A stretch of DNA of 64,000 bases from Hirsutella rhossiliensis (GCF_020360975.1 NW_025408683.1:434001-498000), one strand, 5' to 3'. Numbered from the stretch's first letter, positions 12,451 to 26,204 are shown. Notes: generated from the sequence alone by a model not told the origin. A program made the numbers and translations.

Positions 12451-12763
12451 TTCCTACTATAAATAAAGCAGCTATAATATACTCTCCCGATTATATAAGC
12501 TAATAAGTAGTATATGAACTATAGATAAAATCTCGTCCTATAGAGTAAGAATCGCTCGTTATCTTATATATTATTATATATTAAACGGGTTGCCGGTTAT
12601 CGTATAATCGGGAATCGAAGGAATAGAGCTAGCTTAGAATGCTAGCTAAGACCTCTTAAGAACACCGGCATAACTAACCTCCTTTAAACATAAATATTAG
12701 TAGAACTAAGATACTTCTAGATTTACTCGAGGTATCACGGAATTTCCTAGTCTTAGGGCTATA
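12451..12763 (+). repeat. Partial CopC LTR, inverted, inside CopC
   Basis: Matches the reverse complement of the inner part of the CopC LTR (from TTCCTACTATAAATAAAGC to TCTTAGGGCTATA). The terminal ~20 bp on one side and ~240 bp on the other are missing. CopC reverse-transcriptase sequence continues on both sides. No clear target duplication is visible. Confidence 0.78.
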
Positions 12764-15700
12764 CTATAGTCTTTATTTATAAATACTCCCTTATCTATTA
12801 AAAGAGGATAAAATCCGAGATTATTTAGTATAATTTTTAAATGATTATACTAGAGCTTAGGACTTTATTTTAGGCTATATAATGCTTTCTTTAGCTTTGC
12901 TTTAATTTAACCGGTTTTATATAGGTCTAGGAATTTAGTTAATTTAATTCCTTTAGCTCTATAAGCTAATCTATATTTTAAATAATATTCTTTAAGAGCG
13001 TATTCTTCGTAGCCTATAGGAAGATCGATATATACTTCGCTATCTATATCGGTATATACGAAGGCATTTATTATATCTATTTATAAAGCTTCGAATTCGT
13101 AGATAATAGCTAAAATAAGTAGAATTCTAATAGATTCGGTCTAGCTATAGTCGAGAAGGTATCTAGGAAATCTAAGCTATAGATCTGCTTAAATCCTATA
13201 TTACGAAACGGGCTTTATATTTTATTATATTATTTTAACTATCCTTCTTAATAGTATAGACCTAGCGGCCTCCTATAGCTTCCTATCCTTAGGAGGTAGG
13301 AAATTCCTAAGTTTTATATTTAATTAGCTAGATAATTTCCTTAATTATAGTATCTTTCTAAAACGCTATTTTAGGGCTATTTATTGCCTGTTTATAGGTC
13401 TTTAGAATTTTTAGATCCTAATTTTCTATACTAGCTAGAATTAACTCTATAAAATCGCAGTTTAGAAATAAATTAACGTTAGGGTATTTAATATAGTTAG
13501 AATCGAACCCTTCCGGCTTCTTAGGTAATTCTACTACTATTTTACTAGTAGTAGGAATAGGATCGTTATTTAAAGACTCTTCTTCTATAGAGGGCAAGGG
13601 ACTTTTATCTCTAGGTTCTCTAATAGCTTCCTCTATAGGGATATAGCTTTCTAGCTTATCTTTATTCGGAATAGAATTAAAATCAAAGGTATTATTACTA
13701 CTAGAGATTTCTAGATTTTTTATAAATTTATTTTCTAGTATAGTAGTATCTCTAGAGATAGTAATCTTTCTCTTAGAAAATTCCTAGATTTTATATATAT
13801 TTTCTAAATAGCCTACTATTATTCCTTTAAAAGCTCTATTATCTAGCTTATCTTTAGGGTCTTTATTCTTATAATATATAAGGCTTCTAAAGGTCTTAAT
13901 TTTATTTAAGGTCTCGAAGGGTAGTATTATATTATCCTCTTTCTATAGGACTTTTAAATCCTATCGTAGAATACGTAATCTATTATATAAATAGGTAGCT
14001 GTTAAAACAGCTTCTCCTATAGATATTTAGGAAGCCTAGTAGTAAATAAAAGAGCTCGTACTTTTCTAATATAGTACGATTTATTCTTTTATTCTACCGT
14101 TAGATTCCGGCGTCCTAGGAGGACTAGAATTAAAGGTAATTCCGGAAAGAAATATAATAGTAATATTTATTATAAGTAAGCACTTTAATTAGCCCCTAAA
14201 TATCTAATACTATTTTTTCTAAATAAGAATAAGACTTATACGAAGGTTATTTATTAACCTTATTCGTTGCTTTAGCTCTAATATATATTTCGCATTACCT
14301 TATTTTATTTTCCTCTTTTAGAGGCATTTTTATATCCTTATTATATCTTTTTAATATTTCTAAAATAGCCCTACTATTTATATACCTAAGCGTAAGTGCT
14401 AAGTATAAAAATCTATATCCTTTGCTTTTAAAGACGTAATAAGGATTAATTGGCTTTTAATAAAGGTTCTATAGGAATATAATATAATTTATTTCTAAGA
14501 AATCCTTTAGTAAGGACCTTAGCCTTATTATCTAATAAAAGGACTTTATTTCCTCCTATTAAGGCATAGGTATTATTAAAATAAGATTAGGATAGTATAT
14601 TTACCCCTAATTTAGGTATATAAAAGTAGTCTCGAAGGATATACCTTTTTCTACTATACGGGAACTTAAATACTAAGTCCCCTTTTCCTTTTACTAATAT
14701 AAAGGAAGCTTTTCCCTAGTAAACTTTAGACTTAATTTCTTTATAGTTAATAAGGAAACTCTTATTTAATACTATATACCTAGTATCTTTAGTATTATAT
14801 ATAAAATCAAAGATCCTTTTATTCTTATAACTAGGAAATCCTCCTTTTCTTACCTTTAAGACTAATTCCTTTATTCTAGGAATTAAGGCTTTTAGAGGTC
14901 TTAAAAGAGAGCCTTTATTAGCTTCTACTATAGGGGTAATTATAGAGGTTAAAATTACCTTTAAATCCTTAGACGTTTATATAGGGGTCGGAGCCCTAAA
15001 GAGGTCTATAAGCTCGATATCTAGGTCTATATTATTTTCTTACGAAGCTATATTTAAGACCTTATTACTATTATCTAAATCGGACTCTAGCTCTATAATT
15101 TAAGCCTTCCTTTTTTTATTAGTAATAGAAATACTACTTAAAAGGGATTTCTTCTTAAAAGAAAAAGAAGAAGAAGATTTTCTTTTTTTAGAAATTTAAG
15201 TCCTATCGTCCTTTTTTCCTATATTTAAAACCTAATAAGTAGGAGCCTTATTCTAGTATAATTTATAGTAATTTACTATTAAATGCCCTGGTTTTTTATA
15301 TTCCTTATAATAAGGAGTATCTATAGAATTTCTATAGGATTTCTAAGGCTTCCTTTATATTAAGAAGGCTTTCTCTAAAGATTTATCTATATCCTCTATT
15401 CTTCTAGCTTCGTTTAAAAGACTAGCTATAATGGATTTAAGGGTAAACGCCGTAGAATTATACCTAAGGCTCTATATAATATTTATAATATAGCTTCTAA
15501 ATTCCTTATTAAGGTAATTAAGAATCTATACTATAAGGATAACTTCTAGAATTTCTATATTATAGGATTTTAAATCCTTATAGATTTCCTTTACCTTATA
15601 AAGGTATTTCTTTAAATTAAAGCCTAAGGGATAAAGATTAAAGAGCTACTTTATAAGTAAATAATTCGACGAGGAATTTAACGGATTATATAGCTTTATA

Positions 15701-16122
15701 CGCTTAACCTAAGTAGCTTTAGTATTTATTAAATACTTAATTTATATTAAAGGGCTATCTTTAACTTAAAGAAAAATCTAAGATAAAGCTTCTATAGTCT
15801 TTATATAATTATCTTACTTTAAGGTAGCGATAAGCCTTTCCTTAGTAAGGATAGCTCTTATCCTTATAGTCTAAAGAGTATAATTTAAATTTCCCTTAAG
15901 TCTAGAGAATTTATATTCTTTTTATCTACCTATTTTATATAAATTCGGTATTATTTCGTTTATAGGGATTAAGAAGTCTAGACGGGAGTTTAAGAGCGTA
16001 GGAAGGTAGAAGAAGTCGTTAGGGGGATTTTCGAATAGAATTTTAGTCGGATATTTCGACGAGGAATTTTAAAGGTATAAGTTAATTTCCTAGCTTAAAA
16101 GGAGTAAGCTAGGCTTATAACC

Positions 16123-16692
16123 TCTTAAGGTATATAAGCAAAAGCGGAATTTTAGGAAATTAAGGAATTATATAAGACTTTATAATAGAGGGGAAGAAGG
16201 AGTATAAGGTAGGATTTATAATAGAATTTATTAGTAGTATATTAGTATATAGAAGAGGTATTAAAGTTAATAATTCTCTCTCTATCTACTAGCGGACATA
16301 CCGTCTTATATAGACAATTATAGCTAAATGGAAGAACCTTTCGGGACTAGATTTAGGCTGCTATATAGCCCTAAGACTAAGGAATTCCGTAATACCTCGA
16401 GTATATCTAGAAGTATCTTAGTTCTACTAATATTTATATTTAAAGGAGGTTAGTCGTGCTAGTATTCTTAAGAGGTTTTAGCTAGTATTCTAAGCTAGCT
16501 CTATTCCTTTAATTCCCGATTATATAATAACTAGCAACCCGTTTAATATATAATAATATATAAGATAACGAGCGATCCTTACTTTATAGGATAGGATTTT
16601 ATCTATAATTAATATACTACTTATTAGCTTATATAATTAGGAGAGTATATTATAGCTACTTTATTTATAATAGGAAAACACCGTTCCTTATA
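16123..16692 (-). repeat. CopC 5' LTR
   Basis: About 570 bp, nearly identical to 10,699-11,266 apart from C/T and G/A differences. It begins TCTTAAGG and ends CCGTTCCTTATA, and sits next to GypA reverse-transcriptase sequence. Confidence 0.87.
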
Positions 16693-16893
16693 TACCTATA
16701 TACCTATACCTATATAAATAATAAAGCCTAGGTACTTAACCCTTTTAACCTTAAATTTATACTTATTTAAGTTAAGGTAGAGCCTATAAAGTTAAAGGCG
16801 CTCTAAGACCTTTTATACTTTCTATATATAGTCTTTATAAGAGCCGCTTATATAGATAAAGATATTATTTATATATATAAAGGCGAACCTATT
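16693..16893 (-). mobile_element. GypA reverse-transcriptase fragment
   Basis: Collinear with 46,830-47,035 of the full-length GypA. The minus-strand reading includes the YIDN-x-LIY RT motif and VKYLGFII-like sequence. It continues at 17,956-18,117 after a GypB LTR pair, and again at 24,685 after the LINE. Confidence 0.8.
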
Positions 16894-17505
16894 TATTATA
16901 ACTATAGCTACTAAGCCGCTAACGGTCGACCGCGTTTAGTATATAATACGGTCTAATAGATAAATAGTTAGTATAACTATTTAATAAATATAGGATTAAA
17001 GGGATCGTAGAGATCTAAGTAATCTAGGATTAATAAGATTACTACGCTTTATATACTTTAACGTTAGGGATTATAACTAGGCCTATAATCTAAGGATAGT
17101 CTTTATAGGTATATATAGCTACTTAATTTTACTCCTTTAAATAGATAGCTCTCTAGCTTTTAATATAGATCTTTATTACGATTCTATCTTTAATTTTAAT
17201 TACCTAGTTATTGTTTATAGTCTATAACCTCTAACTTATTACTAACGTAATATACTTACTATTACTTAGACTACGCCTTATTATATCTACTAATATAAAC
17301 CTATTAATAGGTTTATCTCTTAGGAATAATACTAGTCGTTATATATTAAAAGCTCTTATTTAGTATAATACCGCGTTACTTTAAGTAATATCGTAACTAT
17401 TAATATACCTATATAATAAGCTAGATTAACTAACTCTATAGCTATTATATTGCCTTAGGATATAATACGCGAGATTATTACCCTTTAATATAAGGTATAG
17501 TTACT
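16894..17505 (+). repeat. GypB-type LTR, first of a head-to-tail pair
   Basis: Begins TATTATAACTATAGCTAC (ancestrally TGTTACGACCACGG, as at 57,278) and ends near GGTATAGTTACT. The same sequence restarts immediately at 17,506. CTATT at 16,889-16,893 is repeated at 17,956-17,960, a possible target duplication in GypA. Confidence 0.75.
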
Positions 17506-17955
17506 TATTATAACTATAGCTACTAAGCCGCTAATACTCGACTACGTTAAGTATATAACACGGTCTAATAAATAAATAGTTAGTATAACTATTTAATAAA
17601 TATAAGATTAAGGGGATTATAGAGATCTAAGTAATCTAAGATTAATAAGATTACTATACTTTATACGATCTAATATTAGGGATTATAGCTAGGCCTATAA
17701 TCTAAGTATAGTCTTTATAGGTATATATAGCTACCTACTTTTACTCCTTTAAATAGATAGCTCTTTAGCTTTTAATATAGATCTTTATTACGATTCTATA
17801 TTTAATTTTAATTACTTAGTTATAGTCTATAGTCTATAACCTTTAACTTATTACTAATATAATATACTTACTATTACTTAGACCGCGCCTTATTATATCT
17901 ATTAATATAAACCCCTTAATAGGTTTATCCCTTAAGAATAATACCGGTCGTTATA
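17506..17955 (+). repeat. GypB-type LTR, second of the pair, shortened at its 3' end
   Basis: Repeats the first ~450 bp of 16,894-17,505 and stops after GGTCGTTATA, missing about 160 bp. No internal region separates the two LTRs. GypA resumes directly afterwards with GAAGTCTTAAAG. Confidence 0.72.
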
Positions 17956-18117
17956 CTATTAAAGAAGTCTTAAAGTATATTATTAATATAATACTAAAAG
18001 GTAGCGGGCGCTCTTAAAGGGCTAAAGGGCGTTATAAGCTACTTAAATAAGCTATAGCGTATATAGAACGCTATCTTTTACTTATTGCCCTTTAATATCT
18101 ATACTTTATAAAACGCT
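17956..18117 (-). mobile_element. GypA reverse-transcriptase fragment, continued
   Basis: Collinear with 47,035-47,190 of the full-length GypA. It ends in ACGCT (18,113-18,117), which reappears at 24,685-24,689 as the other half of the LINE target duplication. Confidence 0.78.
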
Positions 18118-21100
18118 AAATTTTTCTTTTTATATTATTACTTATATATAGCCTCTAGGGCTATAGCGAGGCTAGTAGGGGCCTAGGCCCTTATTAGTAG
18201 TCCTAGCTAGCTATAGAGCCTAGGGGCTTATAACTAATTAGGGAAAGGGTAGCTATAAAGGTAATTATAAAGGAAAGGTTAGTTTAGTTCCTCCTACGCG
18301 GTAATTTTCCCCCTTAAGGGCCCTAGGGCCCCTAGGTTACTCTTTTTCGAGCTACTTAGCTATCCCTACCTTTATTTTAGCTAAGAAGGTTAAAAGGGCT
18401 TCCCTTCCTTCCTTAGAGCTATAGAGAATAGGTAAGCTAAGGGCCCCCTTTTATCTCTTAAAGGTCTAGTAAAGGACCTCTCTTTCCCTCCTATAGTTCG
18501 GGCACCTTAAGGTAAGGTGCCTAGCCGTATACCTTCCTTAGCTATAGCGGTAGTCGTCTTAGTCTACCTTATTAGTCCTTTTTAAGAAGGAAAATAGGAA
18601 GCCGGCCTTAAAGAAGAGCTAGTAAAAGGCCGAGAGGGTTAGCCTAGGCCTCCCTATAAGGTCCTTTTCTAGGCTAAGGGCTAGGCAAGGGGTCTTTTAA
18701 ATAGATATATAGTGCTTACTTAGTCCCTTAGCCCTAGGGCCTTTAGCCGCCTTAGTAGCCTAGAGTCCTTTTTAATAGTCCTTAGTAGCTTACTAGACCT
18801 TTCTGTATAAGTAGCTAATAGAGACTAAGGGGGTCCCTTAGGTAGGGGCCCTTAAGCCTCTTTTAGCTAGCTAGTTAGCTAGCTTATTACTAAAGATCCC
18901 TAGGTAGCTAGGGTACTAGTATAGCTATACGTTATAAAAGGCTTCTAAGCTAAATAGGAGCCTTTTAATATATATAGCTAGGTCTAAGAAACCTATAACC
19001 TTCCTTATAGCGGCTTAGCTATCTATAAAGATATAGGTATCTATAAGGGGGTTAAGGGGGCTAAGCTTTTAGGGCTAAGGCCTCCTAGCTAGGTCCTCTA
19101 GGACCCTTAGTATCGCGAATAGCTCTACGTTAGCTACTTCGATTAAGGGCCTTAGGTTCTTATAGTACGCTTTAATAGGCCTATTTTCTAGGCCTATTTT
19201 ATAGAAGGAGTAAGCGTTAGTCTCTATAAAAGACCCCTTAAGGCACCCCTTAAAGCCGTCGGTATAAAAGGATAAGGGCTATAACTTAAAGTCTTCTAGG
19301 CTAGCTAGGCTAGCTAAGAGGTATTAGTACTACTTCTTAGCTAAGGGCTTAGGGACCTCTATTATCGTAATAAAGGCTTTAGGCTCTAAGGCCTATAAGG
19401 GCTCCTAGCTAGCTTTCCTTCTTTCTAAGTTATAATTAGGTCTTATAAGAGCTAGTAGGTCTTTAAGGAAGCGGAAGAGCTATATATATAGCCTAATATA
19501 GCTTAAGGCCCCTAGGTTAAAGCCCGAGTCGGTAAGGTTATCCTATATACCTAGGTCGTAAGCCTACCTTATAAGGTAACTAGGTAAGAAGTATAAGGTC
19601 CGGAGGGCGTAGGAGAGGCATGCCCTTTTAAATCGTACCTCTAGTAGCGGTAGGGCCGCTTTAGCTTTTAAAGCCTTAATAAGAGATCCTTTAAAGGCCC
19701 TTAAGACCTTTAAAAGAGCCTAGTTTTAGAGCCTTTAAAAAGGCTTTATAAGGCTCTTAGGGGTCTTAGGCCCCCTATACTAACACTAGGCCTTATAGTC
19801 TACTATAAAGGTTATATAGGCCTAGTAAAGCTATCTAAAGGCTTTAAATAATAGGCTTTTTTATATAGAGGTTAAGCGGGATAGTCCTTTAAAGGTAGCT
19901 TATATAAAGGCTACCTTCTTCTCGATATATTATTTAAATAGGAGCCTAGAATTAAAGAAGACCCCTAGCTACTATACTAAGGGCTTTACTTAGAAAAATA
20001 AGCCTCCTACTATTATACCCTTTAAAATAGGCTGTTATTGCCTACTAAAGTAAATAAGTTCTATCTTCAAGGGGTCGAAGTAGACCCCTTAGTCTTTAGC
20101 TTATTTAAATAGGTTAGTAGCTATTACTTCTAGCTACTAAACGTTCTTCTTAGCTAATATCGACGTAATAAAGATACTAAAGTTATCTATATAAGATAGC
20201 TAGTATCTCTTAGCCGCTAGTATCCCCTTTATATATAAGAGGAATAAAATAGGGCTAATAAGGGACCCTTAGGGCACCCCTATTACTAGGTTTATAAGAG
20301 GCTAGACTTACCCCTTAAAGGCTAGCTAGATCTTCCTTTTAGTAAGGAAGTAGTCTACCTAGCTTATAAGGGCCTTAGGGAGGTTTAAGTCCCTTAGGAC
20401 CCTTATAAGCTATTCCTTTAATATAAAATCGAAGGCGCCCTTTATATCTAATAAGAGGGTACTAGTAATAGCCTTCTTATTAGACTCCTACTTCTTTTAG
20501 ATATAGTATAAAAGGAGGAAGGCTATATCTATAGCTAACCGCTATTTTCGTCCCCCTAGCTACGTAGGGTTTAATAGCCCGGCTATATTAGCTAAGTAGC
20601 TTAGCTAGGTAGCGTATAGCTTTTTAAGGACCTTTCCTAAGTAGTTAAGTAGACTTATAACCCTATAGGCCTTAAGGATAATATAGTTTAGCTTATTTTA
20701 CTTAGGAAGTATAATTCCTATAGCTTCCTTCTATACCTTAAGGTAGTATCCTTAGTTAAATAGAGCTTTATAGGCCCTATTAAAGACTATAGGGATAGCC
20801 CTATATATATATTAGATAAGGAGGAAGCTAATAGAGTCCGGGCTAGGGGCTTTCTTATTAAAAGAGCTAAAAACGGCCCTCTTAATCTTAGGGTCCTTTA
20901 GCTCTAGCTAGTCTTACTTAACCGTGCCCTTACTACCTATATAGCCTAGAGGCTCTTCTTTTTCTAGGCTCTAAGGGGGGCTAAGGGGGGGGCTAAGGCT
21001 AGGGTCTAAGGTTAGAAAAAGGGTTATTAGGAAGGCCTTATATTTTTCCGTAAAGGTATTAGCTTTTACCTTTATCCCTTTTTTTATATATAAGATACTA

Positions 21101-24100
21101 AGAAGGGTAAGGTTAGCTCTAGCCTTAGTATAAGAAAAGGCTATAAAGACATCCTTTCCTACTACTTTTATTAAGAAACTCTCTTAGTATTACTTTTTAG
21201 TAGCCTTAATAGTATACTTAAAGCTATTTCGGGCTTTTATAAAGCTCTTATAGCTCTCCTTATCCTAAGCTAGCCTATAAGCCTATTAGGCTAAGCTTAG
21301 GGCTTTTTAAAAGCAGGTTAGCTTATCGGTCTACTAGGGCTTAGATCCCTTATAAGGCCTCTTTTTCGGTATCGCTAGTTTCGAGGCCTCTATAAGGGTT
21401 CTTATTAAAAGGGAAGCTATCCCTTTTAAGTTATCTCTTTTTATAGCCCTCTCTATAGCTATAAGGAGGTCCTATTCCTTCTTAGCTAAGTATTCCAAAA
21501 ATACCTTTTAGTTTACTTTCCTATAATTATAGGTAGTAGGCCTAGCTAGTAAGGGCCTATTAGGGCCCTTTAAGCTAGCTTTAAAGGCTATAGGCTTATA
21601 ATCTAAGCTTATAGCTACTAGGAAGTAAAGGTTAGCCTAGGTTAGCTATTTAAAGGGGCTATAGAAAGTAAGGTCTATAACTAAGGCCCTTTTTAACCCT
21701 TTCCTTTAATAAGTGCCTTTTATAGCTACCTTAAGGTCTATTAGTAAGGAGGCCTTATAGCGGTCGAGCTAGCTAATAAGGGCTTCCGCTTTATAGGCCT
21801 TAAAGGGTTCTATAAAAAGGTTTTAATAAAGGTAGTATAAGTTAAAGTCCCTTACTAATAAGAAGGGCTATTATAAGAGTTAGGCTATTAGTAGTAGCCT
21901 TTCTATTATAAGGGGCCCTTACTAGCCTTAGCTAGCTAAGGCCCTTTTAACTTCTTTTTCGTTATATAGGTTAATAAGGGTAAACGGTTCGATGCCTTTT
22001 ACCCTTATAGCCTATATATCGGGATTATAAAAGAGGTTAAAGCTAAGGCTAGCTTTTATCTAAGCTTCCTTCCTCTTATAAGCTATAACCCTAGGCCTCT
22101 TAGCGAGCTTAGGGAAGTTAGTAGAGGAGATAAGGGTTATAATATTATAGGCCGGATACTATATAAGGATATAGCTATTATCGATCTTATAGAGGTAGGG
22201 CTCTTATAATAAGATAAGGTCCGCTCTTATTTCTAGGGCCTACTCTAAGATCGATAGGTTAGCTATTTCCTACTTATTAGTATTATACTATATAATACTG
22301 CTAGGGTTATAGTTAGGCCTAGGGGGCCTAAAGGGCTTTAAGGGCCCTATAAGTATAAGGGGGCTAAGGCTATTAAGTATTAGTTATTCCCTTATAGACT
22401 TTATATTATACCTTATTAGTCGTAAGGTGCTCTCCCTTATAGTTATAGTATTAGACCTTAAAGTAAGAGTAGCCTTAGCTAGCCTTATAGCTAGGGTAGT
22501 TATAGTCCTTAGTTAGGTACTTTTCTAGGTAAAAGGTATACTTAATAAGCTGCTAGTAAGTCTAGGGGTTATAGCTAAAGGAAAGGCACCTATAGTACTA
22601 TATATATATAGTATATTCCTTATAGGCCTTAACTCGAATTTATAGACCTACTATATAGAGGCCGTTTTCCTAGTATTTAGCCCCTATAGCCTTTAAAGGG
22701 ACTATAAAGATAATAGATCCTACCTTCTACGTAAGGCCTAGGGTGCCTAGCTACCTAGGCTGCCCTAGGATATCGATCCCGTTAAAGGTTTTAGCTTCTA
22801 TAGCGAAGATATCGAAGATAGGAGTCTCTAAGAGGTTAGGGACGCTCTAGGCTACTAGCTTAGTCTAGCTAGTAGGAAGGTCGGCCGATTTAATAGGTAG
22901 CTCCTTAAGGTATAGGGACTACTTCTCCCGTTACTTTAGAAGCTTCTTTACTATATATAGGGCCTTTATCGTTATAACTATATTACTTTTATTCGAAGTC
23001 GATAGAGCTAATATAGCTAGTTCCCTTATAGCCTTATTAAGCTTATTATAAAGAGTAATAATATTAATAGTCGGCGTTAGTAATTCCTTCTTTAGCTTTA
23101 AGATAAGTTAAAAGTCTTCTTTTACGTTCCTCTTAGCTAGGGCCTTAGTTAGGGCCTTAGCTAGGGCTTTCGCTAGAGCCTTAGCTAGGGCCTTAGCTAG
23201 GGCCTTAGGTGCCTTCTTTATAGCTACCTTAGCCTATAAGCTTACTTTAAGGTTTCCTTAGGTAGCCTTAGGCTACTAAGCGGCCTTAGGCTAGTATAGG
23301 GGCTATTATAGGGGCTGTTAGTAGTCTAGGGTCCTTATAGCTGCCTTCTTAAGCCTTTTTATAAGGCTCTTATAGAAGGGTTCGATTTTCTAAGCTTCCT
23401 TAAGGGCCTAGAGGGCCTACTAAAGGAAGCCCTAGGCCCGGTCCCTAAGAAAGGGGTATTAAGGCCGGGGCTAGGTCTACTATAAGTATTAAAACGTAGG
23501 TCGGATAAGTATAGGGCTAATAGGGCTACTAAGGGTAGCTTTCTTTCGCCCTTTTACTTACTTTAAGGGCTAGTTAGGCTAAAAGTAGCTAGCCTAAGGT
23601 AGGGCTAGGCTAGGCCTAAAGAGGCTAGTCTTTAGTATAGGCTAGGTATTATCTTCTATCTTAATATCCTCTAAGTCTTAGTCTTAGGTCCTAGGCCTTT
23701 CTTCTAGGGTCCTTAGAAGGCGTTAGCCTTCTAGAGCTTCTTCTAAGTAGGCCCTAGCCTCTAAGGTGCTTATTTTAACCCTTAGGTTAAGGGGGGGGAG
23801 GGGGTTAAGGTTAAAGGGGCCCTCCTTAAGTCTAGGCTAGGGTCCTAAGTTAGGTCTAGGCGAGGTCCTATTAGCGGGGGGCATATACCCTTAGTTAGTA
23901 AGGGCAGTATAAGGAACGGTGTTCCTACTATAAATAAAGCAGCTATAATATACTCTCCCGATTATATAAGCTAATAAGTAGTATATTAATTATAGATAAA
24001 ATCTTATCCTATAGAGTAAGAATCGCTCGTTATTTTCTATATTATTATATATTAAACGGGTTGCCGGTTATTATATAATCGAGAATCGAAAGAATAGAGC

Positions 24101-24684
24101 TAGCTTAGAATACTAGCTAAGACCTCTTAAGAATACTAGCACGACTAACCTTCTTTAAACACGAATATTAGTAGAACTAAGATACTTCTAAATATACTCG
24201 AGGTATTACGGAATTCCTTAGTCTTAGGGCTATATAGTAGCCTAAATCTAGTCCTAAAAGGTTCTTTTATTTAGCTATAATTATCTATATAAGACAGTAT
24301 ATCCGCTAGTAGATAGAGAGAGAATTATTAACTTTAATACCTCTTCTATATACTAATATACTACTAATAAATTCTATTAAAAATCCTACCTTATACTCCT
24401 TCTTCCCCTTTACTATAAAGTCTTATATAATTCCTTAATTTCCTAAAATTCCGCTTTTACTTATATACCTTAAGAGGCAGGGAAGCGTTTTCTACCTATA
24501 TAAAGGAGAACCTCGCTTAATTTATAATCTTTAATAGTATATTACGCACCCGCTAGTAGCTGTACGAGGCTGTACCTAGGGGGGCGTAATACGCTATTTA
24601 CGACGGTTCTAGGCATATACTCCTTTTATGTTTTAGGCTTAGTTTCGAAAAGTTAACTAAGAAGACGCAATAATATTATTAGGT
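18118..24684 (-). mobile_element. LineA: near full-length Tad/I-like non-LTR retrotransposon, split by a solo LTR
   Basis: Inserted in GypA with target duplication ACGCT on both sides; about 6 kb once the solo LTR at 23,908-24,475 is removed. On the minus strand the order is a cysteine-rich ORF1 (zinc-knuckle-like at about 22,560-22,610), an apurinic-type endonuclease (an LxEP motif near 22,195 and a later DFN motif near 21,850), reverse transcriptase (GVPxGSLISPILFLLYI near 20,225-20,285; YIDN at 20,182-20,193), then RNase H (YTDGFKGCLKG near 19,250; ANVELFAIL near 19,115; FIDSxAAI near 19,020). The right-hand (5') end is unusually rich in surviving CA/TG. The T-rich left edge is the A-tail. 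The RNase H after RT fits the Tad clade. Many in-frame stops make it inactive. Confidence 0.85.
23908..24475 (+). repeat. CopC solo LTR inside LineA
   Basis: A complete 568-bp CopC LTR, inverted relative to 10,699-11,266. It is flanked by a perfect 5-bp target duplication GGCAG (23,903-23,907 and 24,476-24,480), showing insertion followed by LTR-LTR recombination. It is younger than LineA. Confidence 0.9.
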
Positions 24685-26204
24685 ACGCTTATTTTATATT
24701 TAGCTTAATAAACTACTTTACCTTTAAGAGGTTATAAAGTATATCTAAGATTAAAGGTAAGGGGTAGCGGTCTAGCTTTATAATTACGTTTAAAGCCTTA
24801 TAATTATAATAAAACTATATCCTGCCCCTTAGTTTATATATAAATAAAACTAGTGCCCTTACTTTAAAGCTACTTACTTAAATAAAACCCTTATCTAGGA
24901 GGTCCCTTTACGTCTTCTTTAATATTAATAGCTCCGCTTATAATATACTATATAAAGGTCTAAATAGTATAGGTAGTTCCTACCCCTTTTTATTAGTATA
25001 GAGTACGATCCTATAGTTTACCTTTAGCTTATATAGGTTAAGCTTATTTACTTCTTAGGACTTAAATAGTAGTAAAAGGTTATAGAAGCGCTCTAGTATT
25101 TATTACTATAGCTTAAAGGGCGACTTTAGCTTTTTTATTTAAAGGGCCTTATTAATATCCGCTAAGCTAACTATATAGACCGCTATATTAGCCGCTACTT
25201 AGCCTTCCTCCCGCTTTACTTATTATATAGTTCTTATAAAGATAAAAGTAAGGACTTCTTAAGCTAAGTATAAAGTATATACGCTTAATCCTATGCTTAT
25301 AAAACTATTATTAAAGCGGACCTACTATTATATAAGCCTAAACTATAGCTTCTTTTAATATAAAACTAAGTATAACTCTATATATAATAATTAAGGTTTC
25401 CTAAGGATTAAAGGAAACTCTAGTTAAGGGATTATATAGGCTATAATAAGCTTATAGTAACCGTTAACCTTTATAGCTAGCTATATAATACCTTAATCTC
25501 TATACTTTCTATTATACTTAAGGCGCCCTTTACTTACCTTAAGGTAATCTTTTCTATTAGTACTTATATCTCTTATATAAGCGCTTTATTAACTATAGCT
25601 TAGTACTAATAGCCCTCGTCTATAAAAGCAGCGATAAGTAAGGAGTTATTAATTATAACTTATATTAAAGTAAGCTCCTCTTTTATATAAGTAGATAATT
25701 CCTCTTTCTCTTTTACTAGTATTAGTAATTAAGGCTCTAAACCCTATCTCTACTTTAGAGCTACTCTTTTTATCTAAGCTTAAGGGAGTAGAGTCCTCTT
25801 TATTATCTAAGGTAAAGAGCGGTTCTATCTTCGCTACTTAAACCGCTATAGGCCGCTTAGCTAAATAGAAGGGGTACTTTAATATAAAGTATATAAACGC
25901 GCTATAATATAAATAGCGGCCGTTAGCCTTCCTTTTCCCGATTTCCTTACTTATTACTTACTTCGCCCGCTACTTAAAGTATAGGATAGTATAAAGGATA
26001 TTTAATAATAACTTCTTACTATATTTAGCTTAGTTTATATAGGCAGCCGATATTAAGGTATCCTTATTAATATCGATAGTTAGCTACTCTTCTTATAAAA
26101 GGATAGTAGTCCTATTACCGCTATATAGCATACGCTTATAAAACCTTTAGAAATATAGCGTTTACTTATAGCCTTATACTACCTTTATTAACCAGCTTAT
26201 ATAC
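24685..26204 (-). mobile_element. GypA gag-pol fragment
   Basis: Collinear with about 47,190-48,715 of the full-length GypA, from the start of RT through protease into gag on the minus strand. It is interrupted at 26,204 by a CopB solo LTR. The RIP load is heavier than in the full-length copy, as seen in more TA where the other copy has CG. Confidence 0.82.

Larger units (their letters stand above)
11267..16122 (-). mobile_element. CopC copia retrotransposon, internal region
   Basis: Lies between two direct CopC LTRs. On the minus strand the order is gag near 15,300-16,100, integrase around 13,900-14,900, reverse transcriptase about 12,770-13,450 and RNase H about 11,640-12,060, the Ty1/copia order. 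The conserved end of RNase H is still open (separate entry). An inverted partial CopC LTR interrupts the RT region at 12,451-12,763. Next to the 5' LTR, in coding sense, is GGTTATAAGCCTAG, shared with CopA and probably the primer-binding site. CopB at 8,826-10,698 shares the RT/RNase H layout and polypurine tract, so the two families are related. Confidence 0.82.

Noticed and set aside
10699..16692. CopC as an undisturbed single insertion
   Set aside because: The flanking five bases differ (ATTTT and TACCT) and an inverted LTR piece lies inside, so recombination between elements is likely.
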